Source: Gordonia paraffinivorans NBRC 108238
GTDB taxonomy: Bacteria > Actinomycetota > Actinomycetes > Mycobacteriales > Mycobacteriaceae
NCBI RefSeq assembly: GCF_000344155.1
Contig: NZ_BAOQ01000022.1
Location: forward strand, 1-64,000
DNA: 64,000 bases
Reading direction: 5' to 3'
In this document: positions 27,956 to 37,151 of the stretch, piece after piece
How positions within the stretch are numbered: position 1 is the stretch's first letter
How the letters are laid out: each line of letters starts with the position of its first letter
Notes under the pieces: generated by a model
What the model was told of the DNA's origin: nothing
Seen by the model: only the letters and a program-made list of their open reading frames with translations
The model's database searches: none
Position numbers and translations under genes: made by a program

Positions 27956-28440
27956 CACTGCTCCTGGTCGGGTCCGGTACTCGTCGTCTGTCCGCGCGCA
28001 TCGCTCCCGCCCGGCCGCGCCCCGGGCGCGGAGACGCGCACCGCGATCGGCTCGTAGTGCCGCGGCGGCGTCGTCGTGGCCGGCGAGGAACGCAAGGCCT
28101 CCGCGATCGCCTCCAGCACCGCGATGACCGCCGCCAGCAGACGCGAGATCAGGTCGCCGATCTCGGTGAGCAGCGAGGTGATCTCCCCGGACGCACCGGC
28201 CAGGGCGTGCCCGACCGGACCGTCGGCGGAGAAGGCGGCGGCATAACCCGCGAGCGGCGAGCCGGCGGCCGTGCCGTCGTCGGACGCGGCACCGTGATGG
28301 CCCCCACCGGCGAAGAGAGCGGCCAGCGCGTCGATCTGGTTGGCCAGTCCGAGCAGCAGGTCCCGGACCGGGTCGGCGTGTCCACCGTTCTCGTCGCGAC
28401 CGGCTCCGCCGCCGGATGACGTCCCGTCGTCCGTGGCCAT
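27955..28440 (-). CDS. conserved hypothetical protein in the Rv2183c position
   Basis: A 161-aa protein with no recognised domain. An acidic Gly-rich N-terminus (DDGTSSGGGAGRDENGG) precedes amphipathic helices (VRDLLLGLANQIDALAALF and LLTEIGDLISRLLAAVIAVLEAIAEAL) and a Pro/Gly-rich tail. The second helix is hydrophobic enough to contact membrane but contains charges. GGAGGGGAG upstream of the ATG at 28440 supports the start. It is coupled to the ROK kinase downstream. Confidence 0.7.
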   Translation of the reverse strand: MATDDGTSSGGGAGRDENGGHADPVRDLLLGLANQIDALAALFAGGGHHGAASDDGTAAGSPLAGYAAAFSADGPVGHALAGASGEITSLLTEIGDLISRLLAAVIAVLEAIAEALRSSPATTTPPRHYEPIAVRVSAPGARPGGSDARGQTTSTGPDQEQ

Positions 28441-28568
28441 TCGCGTCTCTCCCCTCCGCTTGCACTGGCGTCCCAGGCACCGTACCGCGCGGGTACTCTT
28501 CGCGCGGTCTTCGAACGTACCGGAGGCCACCGCCCCCACGGCCACCGGCGGTGCCGGATGATCGCCCC

Positions 28569-29777
28569 CTACGGCTGCCGTTGGGGCCACACCGCGGGAT
28601 CGGGCACGAAGCCCACCGACAACCGGCCCTGCTCCCAGGCCGCGTCGGTCACCGTGCAGCGCCGCAGCACCGACGGCAGCCGCACCGGGTGCCGGAACCC
28701 CGACACCGTCACCAGCAGGTCGTCACCGCTGCGGCCCAGCGCCAGCGAGTCCGGGTCGGGCAGCCGCTGGGGCCAGGACAACCGGTATGCCGGCGTGCCC
28801 GGCCGGGCCCCCTCGCCGCCGAGCACGTCGACCCTCGAGGCGGCGGAGCCCCGCGGAACGCCGTGCGGCCCGGGTAGCCGGACCCCGAGCTTGCGCACGC
28901 GCGCCATGCGGTCGATCGCCTCGGCGGACCGCTCGACCGTACCGACCCGCACCTGCGCGTCGCCGGCGCCGAGCAGCGACCCGACGTGCGCGACGACGCC
29001 GTCGGCGTCCTCGGCCCCCACCCCGCGGTTGACGAGTATCGACGCGAGCGGGAGTCCCATGACGTCGGCGCCCGCGAGATAGTGCTCGGCCAGCCGGCGG
29101 GACCGGTCCTCGGCGCCGAGGACCAGATGCATCGCGACCGCATGCGGATCGGTGAACAGTTCGGCGACGTCGGCGCAGTCGCGGTCGAGGGCGTCGACGG
29201 CCGCGGTCAGCTGCGCCATGACCGGCCGCTCGGCTGCGGCCGCCAGGCGGCGGTGCCGGGGCCAGAACCGGTTGAGCGCCTGACCCAGCACCGACCCGCC
29301 CCGCAGGAACTGCAACACGTCGCCGCAGCCGGAGGCGTCGACGACGATGCGGTGCCACCGGCCGCTCGTCGCCTCGTCGCGGATCCGGCGCAGCAGCAGG
29401 AAGTCGTCGATCCCGGGCAGGGAGGTCAGCTCGGCGGCGTCGATGCCCGCCAGCGTCGACACCCCGGGCAGGACGTGCTTGCTGCGTCCGGCCGTGTGCT
29501 CGAGGACGTCGACGAATGCCGACCAGGTCTTTTCGACGAGGTCGAGGCGGTCCAGCGTCAGCAGGTGCAGGTACTTGGACACCGCCAGCGGCTCACCCGG
29601 CCGGCGGTAGACCCGCGCCCACTCGCACACCGGCGACCACCGGTCGACGGTGACGAGGAGCGTGTGCTGCTCCGGCCGGCTGACGACGCGACGAGAATCC
29701 CGTGAGGCGCCCGGTCGCTGGGACGCCGCCGCAGCGGCGACAGCGGAGACGCCGGAGCCTCCGGGACCGAGCACCAC
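28569..29777 (-). CDS. ArsA/MinD-like ATPase-fold protein with degenerate P-loop (Rv2184c-like)
   Basis: About 402 aa, in the position of Rv2184c, an ArsA-type ATPase. The N-terminal VVLGPGGSGVSAVAAAAASQ corresponds to the deviant Walker A (GKGGxGKT) but has lost both lysines and the Thr. The remaining fold shows RIVVDASGCGDVLQFLR in the switch region, and a C-terminal VSGFRHPVRLPSVLRRCTV resembling the small-heat-shock-like domain of ArsA-family proteins. ATP hydrolysis is doubtful; client or membrane-protein binding is possible. The GTG at 29777 (or the adjacent one at 29774) is the likely start; there is no strong ribosome site, so coupling to the SRPBCC gene is likely. Confidence 0.72.
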   Translation of the reverse strand: MVLGPGGSGVSAVAAAAASQRPGASRDSRRVVSRPEQHTLLVTVDRWSPVCEWARVYRRPGEPLAVSKYLHLLTLDRLDLVEKTWSAFVDVLEHTAGRSKHVLPGVSTLAGIDAAELTSLPGIDDFLLLRRIRDEATSGRWHRIVVDASGCGDVLQFLRGGSVLGQALNRFWPRHRRLAAAAERPVMAQLTAAVDALDRDCADVAELFTDPHAVAMHLVLGAEDRSRRLAEHYLAGADVMGLPLASILVNRGVGAEDADGVVAHVGSLLGAGDAQVRVGTVERSAEAIDRMARVRKLGVRLPGPHGVPRGSAASRVDVLGGEGARPGTPAYRLSWPQRLPDPDSLALGRSGDDLLVTVSGFRHPVRLPSVLRRCTVTDAAWEQGRLSVGFVPDPAVWPQRQP

Positions 29778-29797
29778 ATCGATGGGTGTGAGATCGA

Positions 29798-30235
29798 TCA
29801 GCCTTCGACCCTCTTCTTCAGGTCGTGCAGCGCGGCGTCGGTGATCGCCTTCTCCGCACGGCGTTTCAGCTGACCGATGATCGGGACCTGGAGGTCGACC
29901 ATGAGCTGATAGGTGACCTTCGTCGATCCCGGGACCTGCTGGGTGAGGATGTAGCGGCCCCGCTGGTCCTTCTGCAGGTCGCTGGAGACGAGTCGCCACG
30001 AGACCGAGGTGCCGTCCGGATCCCACTCGTAGGCAAGCACATAGGTGTCCTGCAGCACGCCGGCGTCGAGCTCGAACCGGACCTCGAGCGCGCGACCCGC
30101 GTCGTCGGTGCGCAGCACCTGCACCTCGCGCGCCGCGGTCACCCACTCCGGGTAGTGCTCGAAATCGGCGATCACGGCCATGATGTCGGCGGCGTCGGCC
30201 CCGATGACGATGTCGCGTTCGGTGTGGTCGGCCAT
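29798..30235 (-). CDS. SRPBCC (START/polyketide-cyclase-like) protein, Rv2185c-like
   Basis: A 145-aa helix-grip protein: RDIVIGADAADIMAVIADFEHYPEWV is the classic N-terminal signature of the polyketide cyclase/dehydrase SRPBCC family, which encloses a hydrophobic ligand cavity. Syntenic with Rv2185c (TB16.3). The ligand is unknown; the setting among lipid enzymes suggests a lipid. The ATG overlaps the previous stop (TGATG). Confidence 0.85.
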   Translation of the reverse strand: MADHTERDIVIGADAADIMAVIADFEHYPEWVTAAREVQVLRTDDAGRALEVRFELDAGVLQDTYVLAYEWDPDGTSVSWRLVSSDLQKDQRGRYILTQQVPGSTKVTYQLMVDLQVPIIGQLKRRAEKAITDAALHDLKKRVEG

Positions 30236-30660
30236 CACCCGACCTCCGCCGGTGCCGGGATGGCGGGCCCGCCGACGTGGCGGCCCTCCTCGAGGCGTCG
30301 TTTCACCTCGAACGACATGTCCTTGCCCGCGACGCGCCGGCGCTTGTTCTCCTCGGCCAGCGCCTCGAAACGGGCCTGCGGGTCGTCTCCGCGCTCGCCC
30401 GGCAACGGTCCCGTCGGCTCACCGTGCAGGAAATAGTGGAGTACGAAACCGTCGAGGACGGCCTCGTTCCAGATCTCCATCGTTCCGGCCACCGGCCCGT
30501 CGACGCGCCACCGGACCCCTTGCTCCCCACGGTCTTCGGTCACCGTCAGTCGCAGGTCGGGCCACCACCGACGCCAGTTGGCAGGATTGCCGATCACGGC
30601 AGTGCTCAGGGCCGGTGCCGCGGCGACGAAGACCTCGTCGGCCACCTGGATGCTCGTCAC
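30235..30660 (-). CDS. SRPBCC-like protein, Rv2186c position
   Basis: About 141 aa. VADEVFVAAAPALSTAVIGNPANWRRWWPDLRL again resembles an SRPBCC start, and WNEAVLDGFVLHYFLHGEP lines the predicted cavity, so this may be a second, diverged helix-grip protein coupled to the one downstream. The C-terminus KDMSFEVKRRLEEGRHVGGP is basic. The start is GTG at 30660 or 30666. The pair is divergent from the acyl-CoA ligase gene, which supports a lipid-handling role. Confidence 0.75.
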   Translation of the reverse strand: MTSIQVADEVFVAAAPALSTAVIGNPANWRRWWPDLRLTVTEDRGEQGVRWRVDGPVAGTMEIWNEAVLDGFVLHYFLHGEPTGPLPGERGDDPQARFEALAEENKRRRVAGKDMSFEVKRRLEEGRHVGGPAIPAPAEVG

Positions 30661-30783
30661 GCCCACTAGCTTCACATACTCCCGACGGCGCAGGGTAGTG
30701 CACCCGAAGTCGGTGGCCCCGACAACAGCGTTCGGTTGCAGGGATACCATCGCCTCATTGGCATCTACTGGAGGGTAACCACG

Positions 30784-32601
30784 ATGAGCGAGTACAGCGT
30801 GCCGGCGAAGTTCTCGATCGCCGACGACGAGAACTGCACGAACATCATCTTCGGGCTGGCGCAGCGGACGCCCCAGCACATCGTGTTCCGGCACAAGCAG
30901 GGCAACGACTGGGCGCCGATCACCGCCGCCGATGCCGCCGCCCGCATCACCGCCATCGCCAAGGGCCTGATCGCCTCCGGTGTCCAGCCCGGTGACCGCG
31001 TCGCGCTGCTGTCGCGCACCCGCCTCGAGTGGAACCTGGTCGATTTCGCCATCTGGTCGGCGGGCGCCATCACCGTGCCGATCTACGACTCGTCCTCGGC
31101 CAGCCAGATCGAATGGATCATGCGCGATTCCGGAGCCGTCGCGATCGTCCTCGAGGACAACGCCCATCGCGCCGCCTTCGAGTCGATCGACTCCCTCACC
31201 CAGCCGGTCAAGGTCTTCCAGATCGACCGCACCGACGGCGGTCCGGGCGCGATCGAAGAGCTCACCGCGGCCGGAGCCGACATCGCCGACGCCGAGGTCA
31301 CCGAGCGGCGCGCGACCCTGCGCTCGAGCACTCCCGCCACGCTCATCTACACCTCGGGCACCACGGGACGCCCCAAGGGCTGCATCCTCACCCACTCGAA
31401 CATGCTCGCCGAGATGAAGGCGGTCCTCGCCGGCGACCTCCTCGACGAGCTCCGCCGGCGCGATCACAAGCGTCTGCTGATGTTCCTGCCGCTGGCCCAC
31501 GTCCTCGCCCGCGCCATCACCCTGGTCGCCATCGAGGCCGGCGCCGAGGTCGGCCACACCAGCGACATCAAGACCCTCGTCGACGAGTTCGCGGTCTTCA
31601 AGCCCTCGCTCATCCTCTCGGTGCCGCGCGTGTTCGAGAAGGTGTACAACTCGGCCCAGCAGAAGGCCTACGACGAGAGCCCGGTCAAGGGCAAGATCTT
31701 CGACGCCGCGGCCGAGACCGCCGTCGCCTACTCCGAGGCCCGCGAGAAGGGCAGCATCGGACTGGTTCTCAAGCTCCGGCACGCCGTGTTCGACGCACTC
31801 GTCTACAAGAAGCTGCGCGCCGCCCTCGGCGGTGAGTGCGGCATGGCGATCTCCGGCGGCGGCCCGCTCGGCGCTCGCCTCGGCCACTTCTTCTCCGGTG
31901 TGGGCATCCCGGTCTTCGAGGGCTACGGCCTGACCGAGACCACCGCCGCGTTCAGCGTCAACACCCCGTCCGCGTGGAAGATCGGCACCGTCGGAAAGCC
32001 GTTGTCGGGCAACTCGGTCCGCGTCGGCGAAGACGGCGAGCTGCTGCTGCGCGGACCCGTGGTGTTCCAGGAGTACTGGCAGAACCCGGAGGCCACGGCC
32101 TCTGCGATCGTCGACGGCTGGTTCCACACCGGCGACCTCGGCACCGTCGACTCCGAGGGCTTCATCTCAATCACCGGCCGCAAGAAGGAACTCATCGTGA
32201 CCGCGGGCGGCAAGAACGTCTCGCCCGCCGGTCTCGAGGACGTCATCCGCGCACACCCGCTGGTCTCGCAGGCCATGGTCGTCGGCGACGCCAAGCCGTT
32301 CGTGGCCGCGCTCATCACGATCGACCCGGAGGCCTTCCCGGCGTGGAAGGAGCGCCACGGCAAGCCCGCCGCCGCCTCCGTCGCCGATCTCATCTCCGAC
32401 GGGGACCTCGTCGCCGCTGTCCAGCACGCCGTCGACGAGGCCAACAAGACCGTCTCGGCGGCCGAGGCGATCAAGAAGTTCCGCATCCTGCCGTCGGACT
32501 TCACCGAAGAGAGCGGCGAGATGACCCCTACGCTCAAGGTCAAGCGCAACGTGGTCGTCGAGAAGCGCCACGGCGACATCGAGGCGATCTACTCCAAGTG
32601 A
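30784..32601 (+). CDS. fadD15: long-chain fatty-acyl-CoA ligase (FadD15-like)
   Basis: Adenylate-forming enzyme of 605 aa that activates fatty acids to acyl-CoA. Motifs: TLIYTSGTTGRPKGC (AMP/P-loop), GYGLTETTAAFSV, the hinge region WFHTGDLGTVDSEGFISITGR, and KELIVTAGGKNVSP. GGAGGGTAACC upstream of ATG supports the start. Syntenic with Rv2187. Codon use and length are normal. It is cytoplasmic or peripherally membrane bound. Confidence 0.92.
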   Translation: MSEYSVPAKFSIADDENCTNIIFGLAQRTPQHIVFRHKQGNDWAPITAADAAARITAIAKGLIASGVQPGDRVALLSRTRLEWNLVDFAIWSAGAITVPIYDSSSASQIEWIMRDSGAVAIVLEDNAHRAAFESIDSLTQPVKVFQIDRTDGGPGAIEELTAAGADIADAEVTERRATLRSSTPATLIYTSGTTGRPKGCILTHSNMLAEMKAVLAGDLLDELRRRDHKRLLMFLPLAHVLARAITLVAIEAGAEVGHTSDIKTLVDEFAVFKPSLILSVPRVFEKVYNSAQQKAYDESPVKGKIFDAAAETAVAYSEAREKGSIGLVLKLRHAVFDALVYKKLRAALGGECGMAISGGGPLGARLGHFFSGVGIPVFEGYGLTETTAAFSVNTPSAWKIGTVGKPLSGNSVRVGEDGELLLRGPVVFQEYWQNPEATASAIVDGWFHTGDLGTVDSEGFISITGRKKELIVTAGGKNVSPAGLEDVIRAHPLVSQAMVVGDAKPFVAALITIDPEAFPAWKERHGKPAAASVADLISDGDLVAAVQHAVDEANKTVSAAEAIKKFRILPSDFTEESGEMTPTLKVKRNVVVEKRHGDIEAIYSK

Positions 32602-32647
32602 CGTGATGAGCCGCCCGGTCTGCGGCGGACGGCTGACGGGCGAGGGC

Positions 32648-33772
32648 CTAGAGCAGCTGCCGCAACCGGGCCGCCATTTGGCTCCACTGCCAGTTCTCGA
32701 CGACGAAACGTCGTCCCGCGGCGCCCATCTCGGCCGCCGCACCCCGGTCACCGAGGATCGACAGCACGGCCAGGGCGACCGCGTCCACGTCCCGGCCGTC
32801 GACCGTGGTCCCGGTGACGCCCTCGATCACCGTCTCCGGCGCGCCGCCCGAGAGCCCCGCGACCACCGGCACCCCGGTCGCCGAGGCCTCCAGGTAGACG
32901 ATCCCGAGTCCCTCGACGTCCAGCCCGCCGCCGCGGGTGCGCGACGGCATCACGAAGACGTCGGCGATGGTGTGATACGCCGGGAGTTCCTCTGAGGGCA
33001 CCGATCCGGTGAAGATCACGTGATCGGTCACCCCGGTCTCCGCGGCGATCGCGTGCAGCTTCTCCGCGTACGGGCCGCCGCCGACGACGACGAGCACCGC
33101 GTCCGGCATCGTGCGGCGGATCATCGGCAGCGCGCGGATGAGGACGTCCTGTCCCTTGCGCGGCACGAGGCGTGACAGGCACAGGATCGTCGGCCGCTCC
33201 CCCAGCCCGAGACGGTCTCGGAACTCCTGCCGGACTATCGGATCGGGCCGGAAGCGGTCGACGTCGACCCCTGGCGGCAGGTACTCGAGCGACGCGTCGG
33301 CGCCGAACGCCGATGCGAACCGCCCGCGCGTGTACTTGCTGACGAAGGTGATCACGTCGGTGTGGCGGCCGATGAACCGGAGCACCTGACGGGCGCCCGG
33401 CAGCATCGACCATCCCACCTCGTGCCCGTGGGTGCTCGCCAGGACGCGCTGTGCGCCGGCGCGCCGCATCAGCGGCGCCAACACCGCCAGCGGTGCCGCC
33501 GCCCCGAACCAGACCGTCGAGATCTCCTCGTCCCGGATGATCTGCGCCGCCCGGCGGGCGACGAACGGCGTGGGCAGCATCAGGGTCGTGGGATGCCGGT
33601 ACACCGTGTAGGGCGCCCGGGCGTCGTACTCGACGTGCGAGCGACCCCGCCAGCGCGGCGCGTAGACGACGACGTCCTCCGGCGGCAGCAGGTCGACCAG
33701 ATTCTCCAGATACGACTGGATTCCGCCGGGGCGCGGCGGGAAGTCGTTGGTGATCAACAGTGTTCGGGGCAT
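32648..33772 (-). CDS. pimB: PimB', GDP-mannose:PIM1 alpha-mannosyltransferase
   Basis: GT4 glycosyltransferase of 374 aa that adds the second mannose to phosphatidylinositol monomannoside at the inner leaflet. TLLITNDFPPRPGGIQSYLENL near the N-terminus and CLSRLVPRKGQDVLIRALP, then VEGLGIVYLEASATGVPVVAG with the E-x7-E nucleotide-sugar motif. Syntenic with Rv2188c. Two adjacent ATGs (33775, 33772); the second gives TGATG overlap with the upstream stop, as in neighbours. Confidence 0.92.
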   Translation of the reverse strand: MPRTLLITNDFPPRPGGIQSYLENLVDLLPPEDVVVYAPRWRGRSHVEYDARAPYTVYRHPTTLMLPTPFVARRAAQIIRDEEISTVWFGAAAPLAVLAPLMRRAGAQRVLASTHGHEVGWSMLPGARQVLRFIGRHTDVITFVSKYTRGRFASAFGADASLEYLPPGVDVDRFRPDPIVRQEFRDRLGLGERPTILCLSRLVPRKGQDVLIRALPMIRRTMPDAVLVVVGGGPYAEKLHAIAAETGVTDHVIFTGSVPSEELPAYHTIADVFVMPSRTRGGGLDVEGLGIVYLEASATGVPVVAGLSGGAPETVIEGVTGTTVDGRDVDAVALAVLSILGDRGAAAEMGAAGRRFVVENWQWSQMAARLRQLL

Positions 33773-35202
33773 CATCCGACCTGCCCGTCGAGCCAGCGAC
33801 GCCAGTCGGCGACGAGCTGCGTGCGATCGACGCCCAGGGCCGAGCGGATCGCGGCATCCCGGCGCTCGGGCTGTGCGCTCTCCGCGACGCCCAGATAGAG
33901 CTTCTTCAGCCGGGCCTCGCCGTAGCGGTCGGCGACATATGCCGCCACCGACCACGCGCTCTGATAGGCGATCTGTGAGGACGGCCCGTTCGTCGCGAAC
34001 ATCGCGTCGTCGGGGAGCCCGTCCGGTGTCGCACCGGCACGCACCGCCGCCGCGAGGTCGGGAGCGGCGTCGGCGAGACGACGATAGGTGCCCTTGCGCC
34101 CCACGTACTCGGCGACGCCCTCGGTGATCCACAGGGGCGCGTCGAACGCCGTCTGCGTCCGTGCCGCGACATGGGTGAGTTCATGGCGCAGCACGACCGC
34201 GAGCGTCGGCTCGGCAAGGTCGTTGGCAGCCGGCGTGAAGACGACCCGCTGGCCGGTCGCGATTCGCTGCGGGAAGTCGACCCGGCTGAATATCGTTGCC
34301 GCCGCGGCGGTTCCGGTCACGCCTCGGGACCGGGCCACGAGGGCCTCGAACTGCCCCGCCTCGGCGGTGGTGACCAGGACGGCGCGTCGTTGCCAGTCCG
34401 GGCCCCAGAACGCGGTGACCGCGTCGACGGCCCCGGGTAGCTGGCGGCGCAGCGACCGAACCGTCGTCGAGGTCTCGGGATACGAGGCGATCACCGACGT
34501 TCCTCCCGCGGTGGGCGCGTCGGAGGCGGCGAGTCCGGGCAGCTCCCACAACTGGACCGGAGTGGGATCGGCGTCCAGGAGTGCGGAGTCGCCCACGAGC
34601 TTCCACTCGTCGCCGTAGCGTGCCACCACGAACTGGGTCGCCACGACCACCTCGGGCTCGTCGACACCCGGGGCCCGTTGCCCTCCCAGCGCGTATCGCA
34701 GCTCCACCGGGGCGACCCAGGCATCCGAGCTGCCGGCGGCGACGAGTCGATCCTGGATCGCCGCGGGAACCAGCGTCTCGGCCTCCTCGGTGGGAGCCAG
34801 TTGATACCGGAATCGGGCGAACCGCAGCGGGCCGGAGTCCGCCGCGCCTGCTCCCCCGCCCGACGAGGGACCGCTGGCGCGGAGGTTGGCGGCCGCGGTC
34901 TCGAACCGGTCGCGGAAGTCCGTCGTGGCCGCGGCGTCGAGGAGCCGGCCGACCTCGCGCTCGTCACCGGAGGTGATCGACTCGGTGAGCGCGTCGAGCA
35001 GGCGCGTCACGCCCTCGGCGCGCTGCTGCTCGTAGATGTTCGCGGTCGTCGTCGACGACGCGACCGCCGAGGACGAGGCCGCCGAACCGGAATCCGTGGC
35101 GTCGGAGCATCCGGCGAGCGCACCGGTGACGACGAGAACTCCGGTCAGCAGCAGGACCGGGGGCGCGAGCATCGGGCCCGACCGCCCACGGGGTGAGAGC
35201 AC
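33772..35202 (-). CDS. lipoprotein with peptidase MA-like metalloprotease domain
   Basis: A 476-aa exported protein: signal sequence ending LTGVLVVTGALAGC (lipobox), Ser/Thr-rich spacer, a helical/NTF2-like region (residues ~55-220), then a gluzincin-type domain with HELTHVAARTQT (HExxH) and downstream WITEGVAEYVG, whose Glu is the third zinc ligand. It is in the Rv2189c position. A peptidase at the cell surface beside PimB' and NlpC/P60 enzymes suggests envelope processing; substrate unknown. TAGAAT sits 6 nt upstream of the GTG, so it is probably leaderless, although the preceding gene ends only 10 bp away. Confidence 0.82.
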   Translation of the reverse strand: MLSPRGRSGPMLAPPVLLLTGVLVVTGALAGCSDATDSGSAASSSAVASSTTTANIYEQQRAEGVTRLLDALTESITSGDEREVGRLLDAAATTDFRDRFETAAANLRASGPSSGGGAGAADSGPLRFARFRYQLAPTEEAETLVPAAIQDRLVAAGSSDAWVAPVELRYALGGQRAPGVDEPEVVVATQFVVARYGDEWKLVGDSALLDADPTPVQLWELPGLAASDAPTAGGTSVIASYPETSTTVRSLRRQLPGAVDAVTAFWGPDWQRRAVLVTTAEAGQFEALVARSRGVTGTAAAATIFSRVDFPQRIATGQRVVFTPAANDLAEPTLAVVLRHELTHVAARTQTAFDAPLWITEGVAEYVGRKGTYRRLADAAPDLAAAVRAGATPDGLPDDAMFATNGPSSQIAYQSAWSVAAYVADRYGEARLKKLYLGVAESAQPERRDAAIRSALGVDRTQLVADWRRWLDGQVG

Positions 35203-35211
35203 CAGAGGATT

Positions 35212-36270
35212 CTAGAACCGTCGGGCGGAGTTGAACGGGCCGGCCTCGTCGACCGGCTCGATCTTGACCGGTACGCCGAAGGTCGAGGCGTGGATGACGT
35301 AGCCCTCGCCGATGTACATGCCGACGTGGTGGGCGTCCGGGTAGTAGATGACCAGATCGCCGGGCTTCATGTCCTCGCGCGACACCGGGGTCCCGCCGGC
35401 CATCTGGGCCTGGCTCGACCGCGGGATCGTCTTGCCGGCCTGCTTGTAGGCCCAGACCATCAGACCCGAACAGTCGAACGCATGCGGACCGGTGGCGCCC
35501 CACACGTAGGGGTCGCCGAGACGCGTCAGGGCGGCGTTGACCGCGATGAGCGCCGGGGCCGTGCCCTTGGGGACCAGTCGCGGGTCGAAGTCGAAGCTCT
35601 GACCGCGGAGCGCAGCGAGCTGCTTGCCGGTCATCGCCTGGTACATGGCCCGGATCTTGATGGCCTGCATCTGCAGATCGGCCTGCTTGGCCTGCAACTC
35701 CCCACGCACACGCTCGGCGCGGGAGACGGCCTCAGAGGCCGTGAGGGCCTTCGCCTCGGCGTCCTTCTTGGCGGACTCGGTCTGCGCGCGCATCTTCTTG
35801 ACCGCGGTGAGGTCGGCCGAGGCCTGGCGGGCGATCATGTCCAGGCCCGACATCTGGTCGAGGAGGGCCTGCGGGGAGTCACTGACCATCACGGCATAGA
35901 GTCCGCTCACCCGCGCACCCTGGTAGCTGGCACGCACGATGGCGTCGACGCGGTCCTGACGATCCTTCAGCTGCGCACGGCTGTGATCGAGTTTCGCCTG
36001 CGCGTCGGCCGCGGCCTTCTTGGCCGTGGCGACGATGTCGCGCTGCTTGTCGTACTCGATCTTGGCGTTGTGCATCGCCTCGGTGGTCTTCTCGGCCTCG
36101 TCGCCGAGCTTCTTGTAGCGCTCGAGCAGCTGATCCGACGACTGTCCGGGCGCCGCGGCGACGCGGCCGGTACCACCGGCGACGAGCGGGATGACGGCGA
36201 CGAGGGCCGCCAACAGGCATGCGACGAGCGTCAGCGGACCCGATCGTGTGCGTGGACGTGATGCGCTCAC
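35212..36270 (-). CDS. NlpC/P60 peptidoglycan endopeptidase with coiled coil (RipC-like)
   Basis: Secreted D,L-endopeptidase of 352 aa. Signal segment (LVACLLAALVAVIPLVAGG), then a long coiled coil (about 60-230, YKKLGDEAEKTTEAM ... AERVRGELQAKQADLQ) that by family acts in autoinhibition or FtsEX contact, then NlpC/P60 with catalytic Cys in FDCSGLMVWAYKQAG, His in HHVGMYIGEG and the third polar residue in VIHASTFG. It matches Rv2190c (RipC). GGAGGGGCGA precedes the GTG start; about 175 bp separate it from the second NlpC/P60 gene. Confidence 0.9.
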   Translation of the reverse strand: MSASRPRTRSGPLTLVACLLAALVAVIPLVAGGTGRVAAAPGQSSDQLLERYKKLGDEAEKTTEAMHNAKIEYDKQRDIVATAKKAAADAQAKLDHSRAQLKDRQDRVDAIVRASYQGARVSGLYAVMVSDSPQALLDQMSGLDMIARQASADLTAVKKMRAQTESAKKDAEAKALTASEAVSRAERVRGELQAKQADLQMQAIKIRAMYQAMTGKQLAALRGQSFDFDPRLVPKGTAPALIAVNAALTRLGDPYVWGATGPHAFDCSGLMVWAYKQAGKTIPRSSQAQMAGGTPVSREDMKPGDLVIYYPDAHHVGMYIGEGYVIHASTFGVPVKIEPVDEAGPFNSARRF

Positions 36271-36388
36271 TCGCCCCTCCCCGGAATGCACGATCCTTCT
36301 CACTCCTCTACCGCTCGTTTCCCCAGGACCACCATCATGGTTCTCCCCCGAACCCCTCCGGCGTCGTTTCGGCCCCGAGGACCGGATC

Positions 36389-36419
36389 GGGCGGACCGCC
36401 ACCAGCTCGCGATCCGCCC
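36389..36419 (-). terminator. hairpin between the two NlpC/P60 genes
   Basis: Arms GGGCGGATCGC and GCGGTCCGCCC (minus strand) pair with one mismatch around a 9-nt loop, 26 bp after the stop of the upstream NlpC/P60 gene. There is no T-run, so termination may be partial. Confidence 0.6.
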
Positions 36420-36445
36420 AGTCCGTGCTCGTTGTTCAGTTGATG

Positions 36446-37123
36446 TCAGTAGCGGCGGATGCCCGTGAGCTGCCACTCCTTGACTGCGTCGCGCTTGACC
36501 GGGACGCCGTAGGTGGAGGAGTGCACGAACATGCCGTTGCCGACGTAGATGCCGGCGTGGCCGCCACCGTTGAAGATCATCACGTCGCCGGGCTTGGCCT
36601 CGGCGAGGGAGACCGGACGACCGCCGCCGAGCTGACCGTAGCTGTCGCGCGGGATGGTCTTGCCGGCCTGCTTGTAGGACCAGTAGACGAGGCCCGAGCA
36701 GTCGAAGGCGTTCGGGCCGGCCGCGCCGTAGGAGTACGGGGAGCCGATCTTGCTCTCGGCGGCCTTGACGGCCTTCTCGCCGACGCTCAGCTGCGGCCGG
36801 CCGAAGTTCTTGATTCCGCCACCGTTGGGACGGAACTGCTGCGGGATCTGGTTCTGGTCGACGCCCGGGATGGTGAACTGCCCGAGGTTCGGGATCTCGA
36901 CCGTGGCCGCAGGCGCCTTGGCAACCGGCTTGGCCTTCGGGGCCTTCTCGTCACCGGGCAGGGCCGGCATCTCGAAGGTGCCGAGCGGGGTGTGCACCGG
37001 TGCGGCGAGAGCGGGTCCGGCGCCGGCGGCGGCGAGCGAACCGAGCGTGATCGATCCGGCGATCACCGCCTTCTTGGCGGCCTTGCTCCCGCGATTGGGG
37101 GTTTCCAAACGATGTTTGGCCAC
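36446..37123 (-). CDS. secreted NlpC/P60 endopeptidase under c-di-AMP riboswitch
   Basis: A 225-aa hydrolase with a short signal sequence (AVIAGSITLGSLAAAGAGPALA), a Lys/Pro-rich linker and an NlpC/P60 domain: catalytic Cys in FDCSGLVYWSYKQAG, His in GGHAGIYVGNG and FVHSSTYG. The catalytic domain is very like the neighbouring protein's, so the pair is probably a tandem duplication with different N-termini (this copy lacks the coiled coil). GAAGGAGAA precedes the GTG start. The leader holds a ydaO-type riboswitch, which points to control by cyclic di-AMP, as for other actinobacterial cell-wall hydrolases. Confidence 0.92.
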   Translation of the reverse strand: MAKHRLETPNRGSKAAKKAVIAGSITLGSLAAAGAGPALAAPVHTPLGTFEMPALPGDEKAPKAKPVAKAPAATVEIPNLGQFTIPGVDQNQIPQQFRPNGGGIKNFGRPQLSVGEKAVKAAESKIGSPYSYGAAGPNAFDCSGLVYWSYKQAGKTIPRDSYGQLGGGRPVSLAEAKPGDVMIFNGGGHAGIYVGNGMFVHSSTYGVPVKRDAVKEWQLTGIRRY

Positions 37124-37151
37124 GAAGCGAGTTCTCCTTCAAATTCTCCCT

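Noticed and set aside
36271-36445. A second c-di-AMP riboswitch before the coiled-coil NlpC/P60 gene
   Set aside because: None of the conserved blocks is present; only a terminator-like hairpin.
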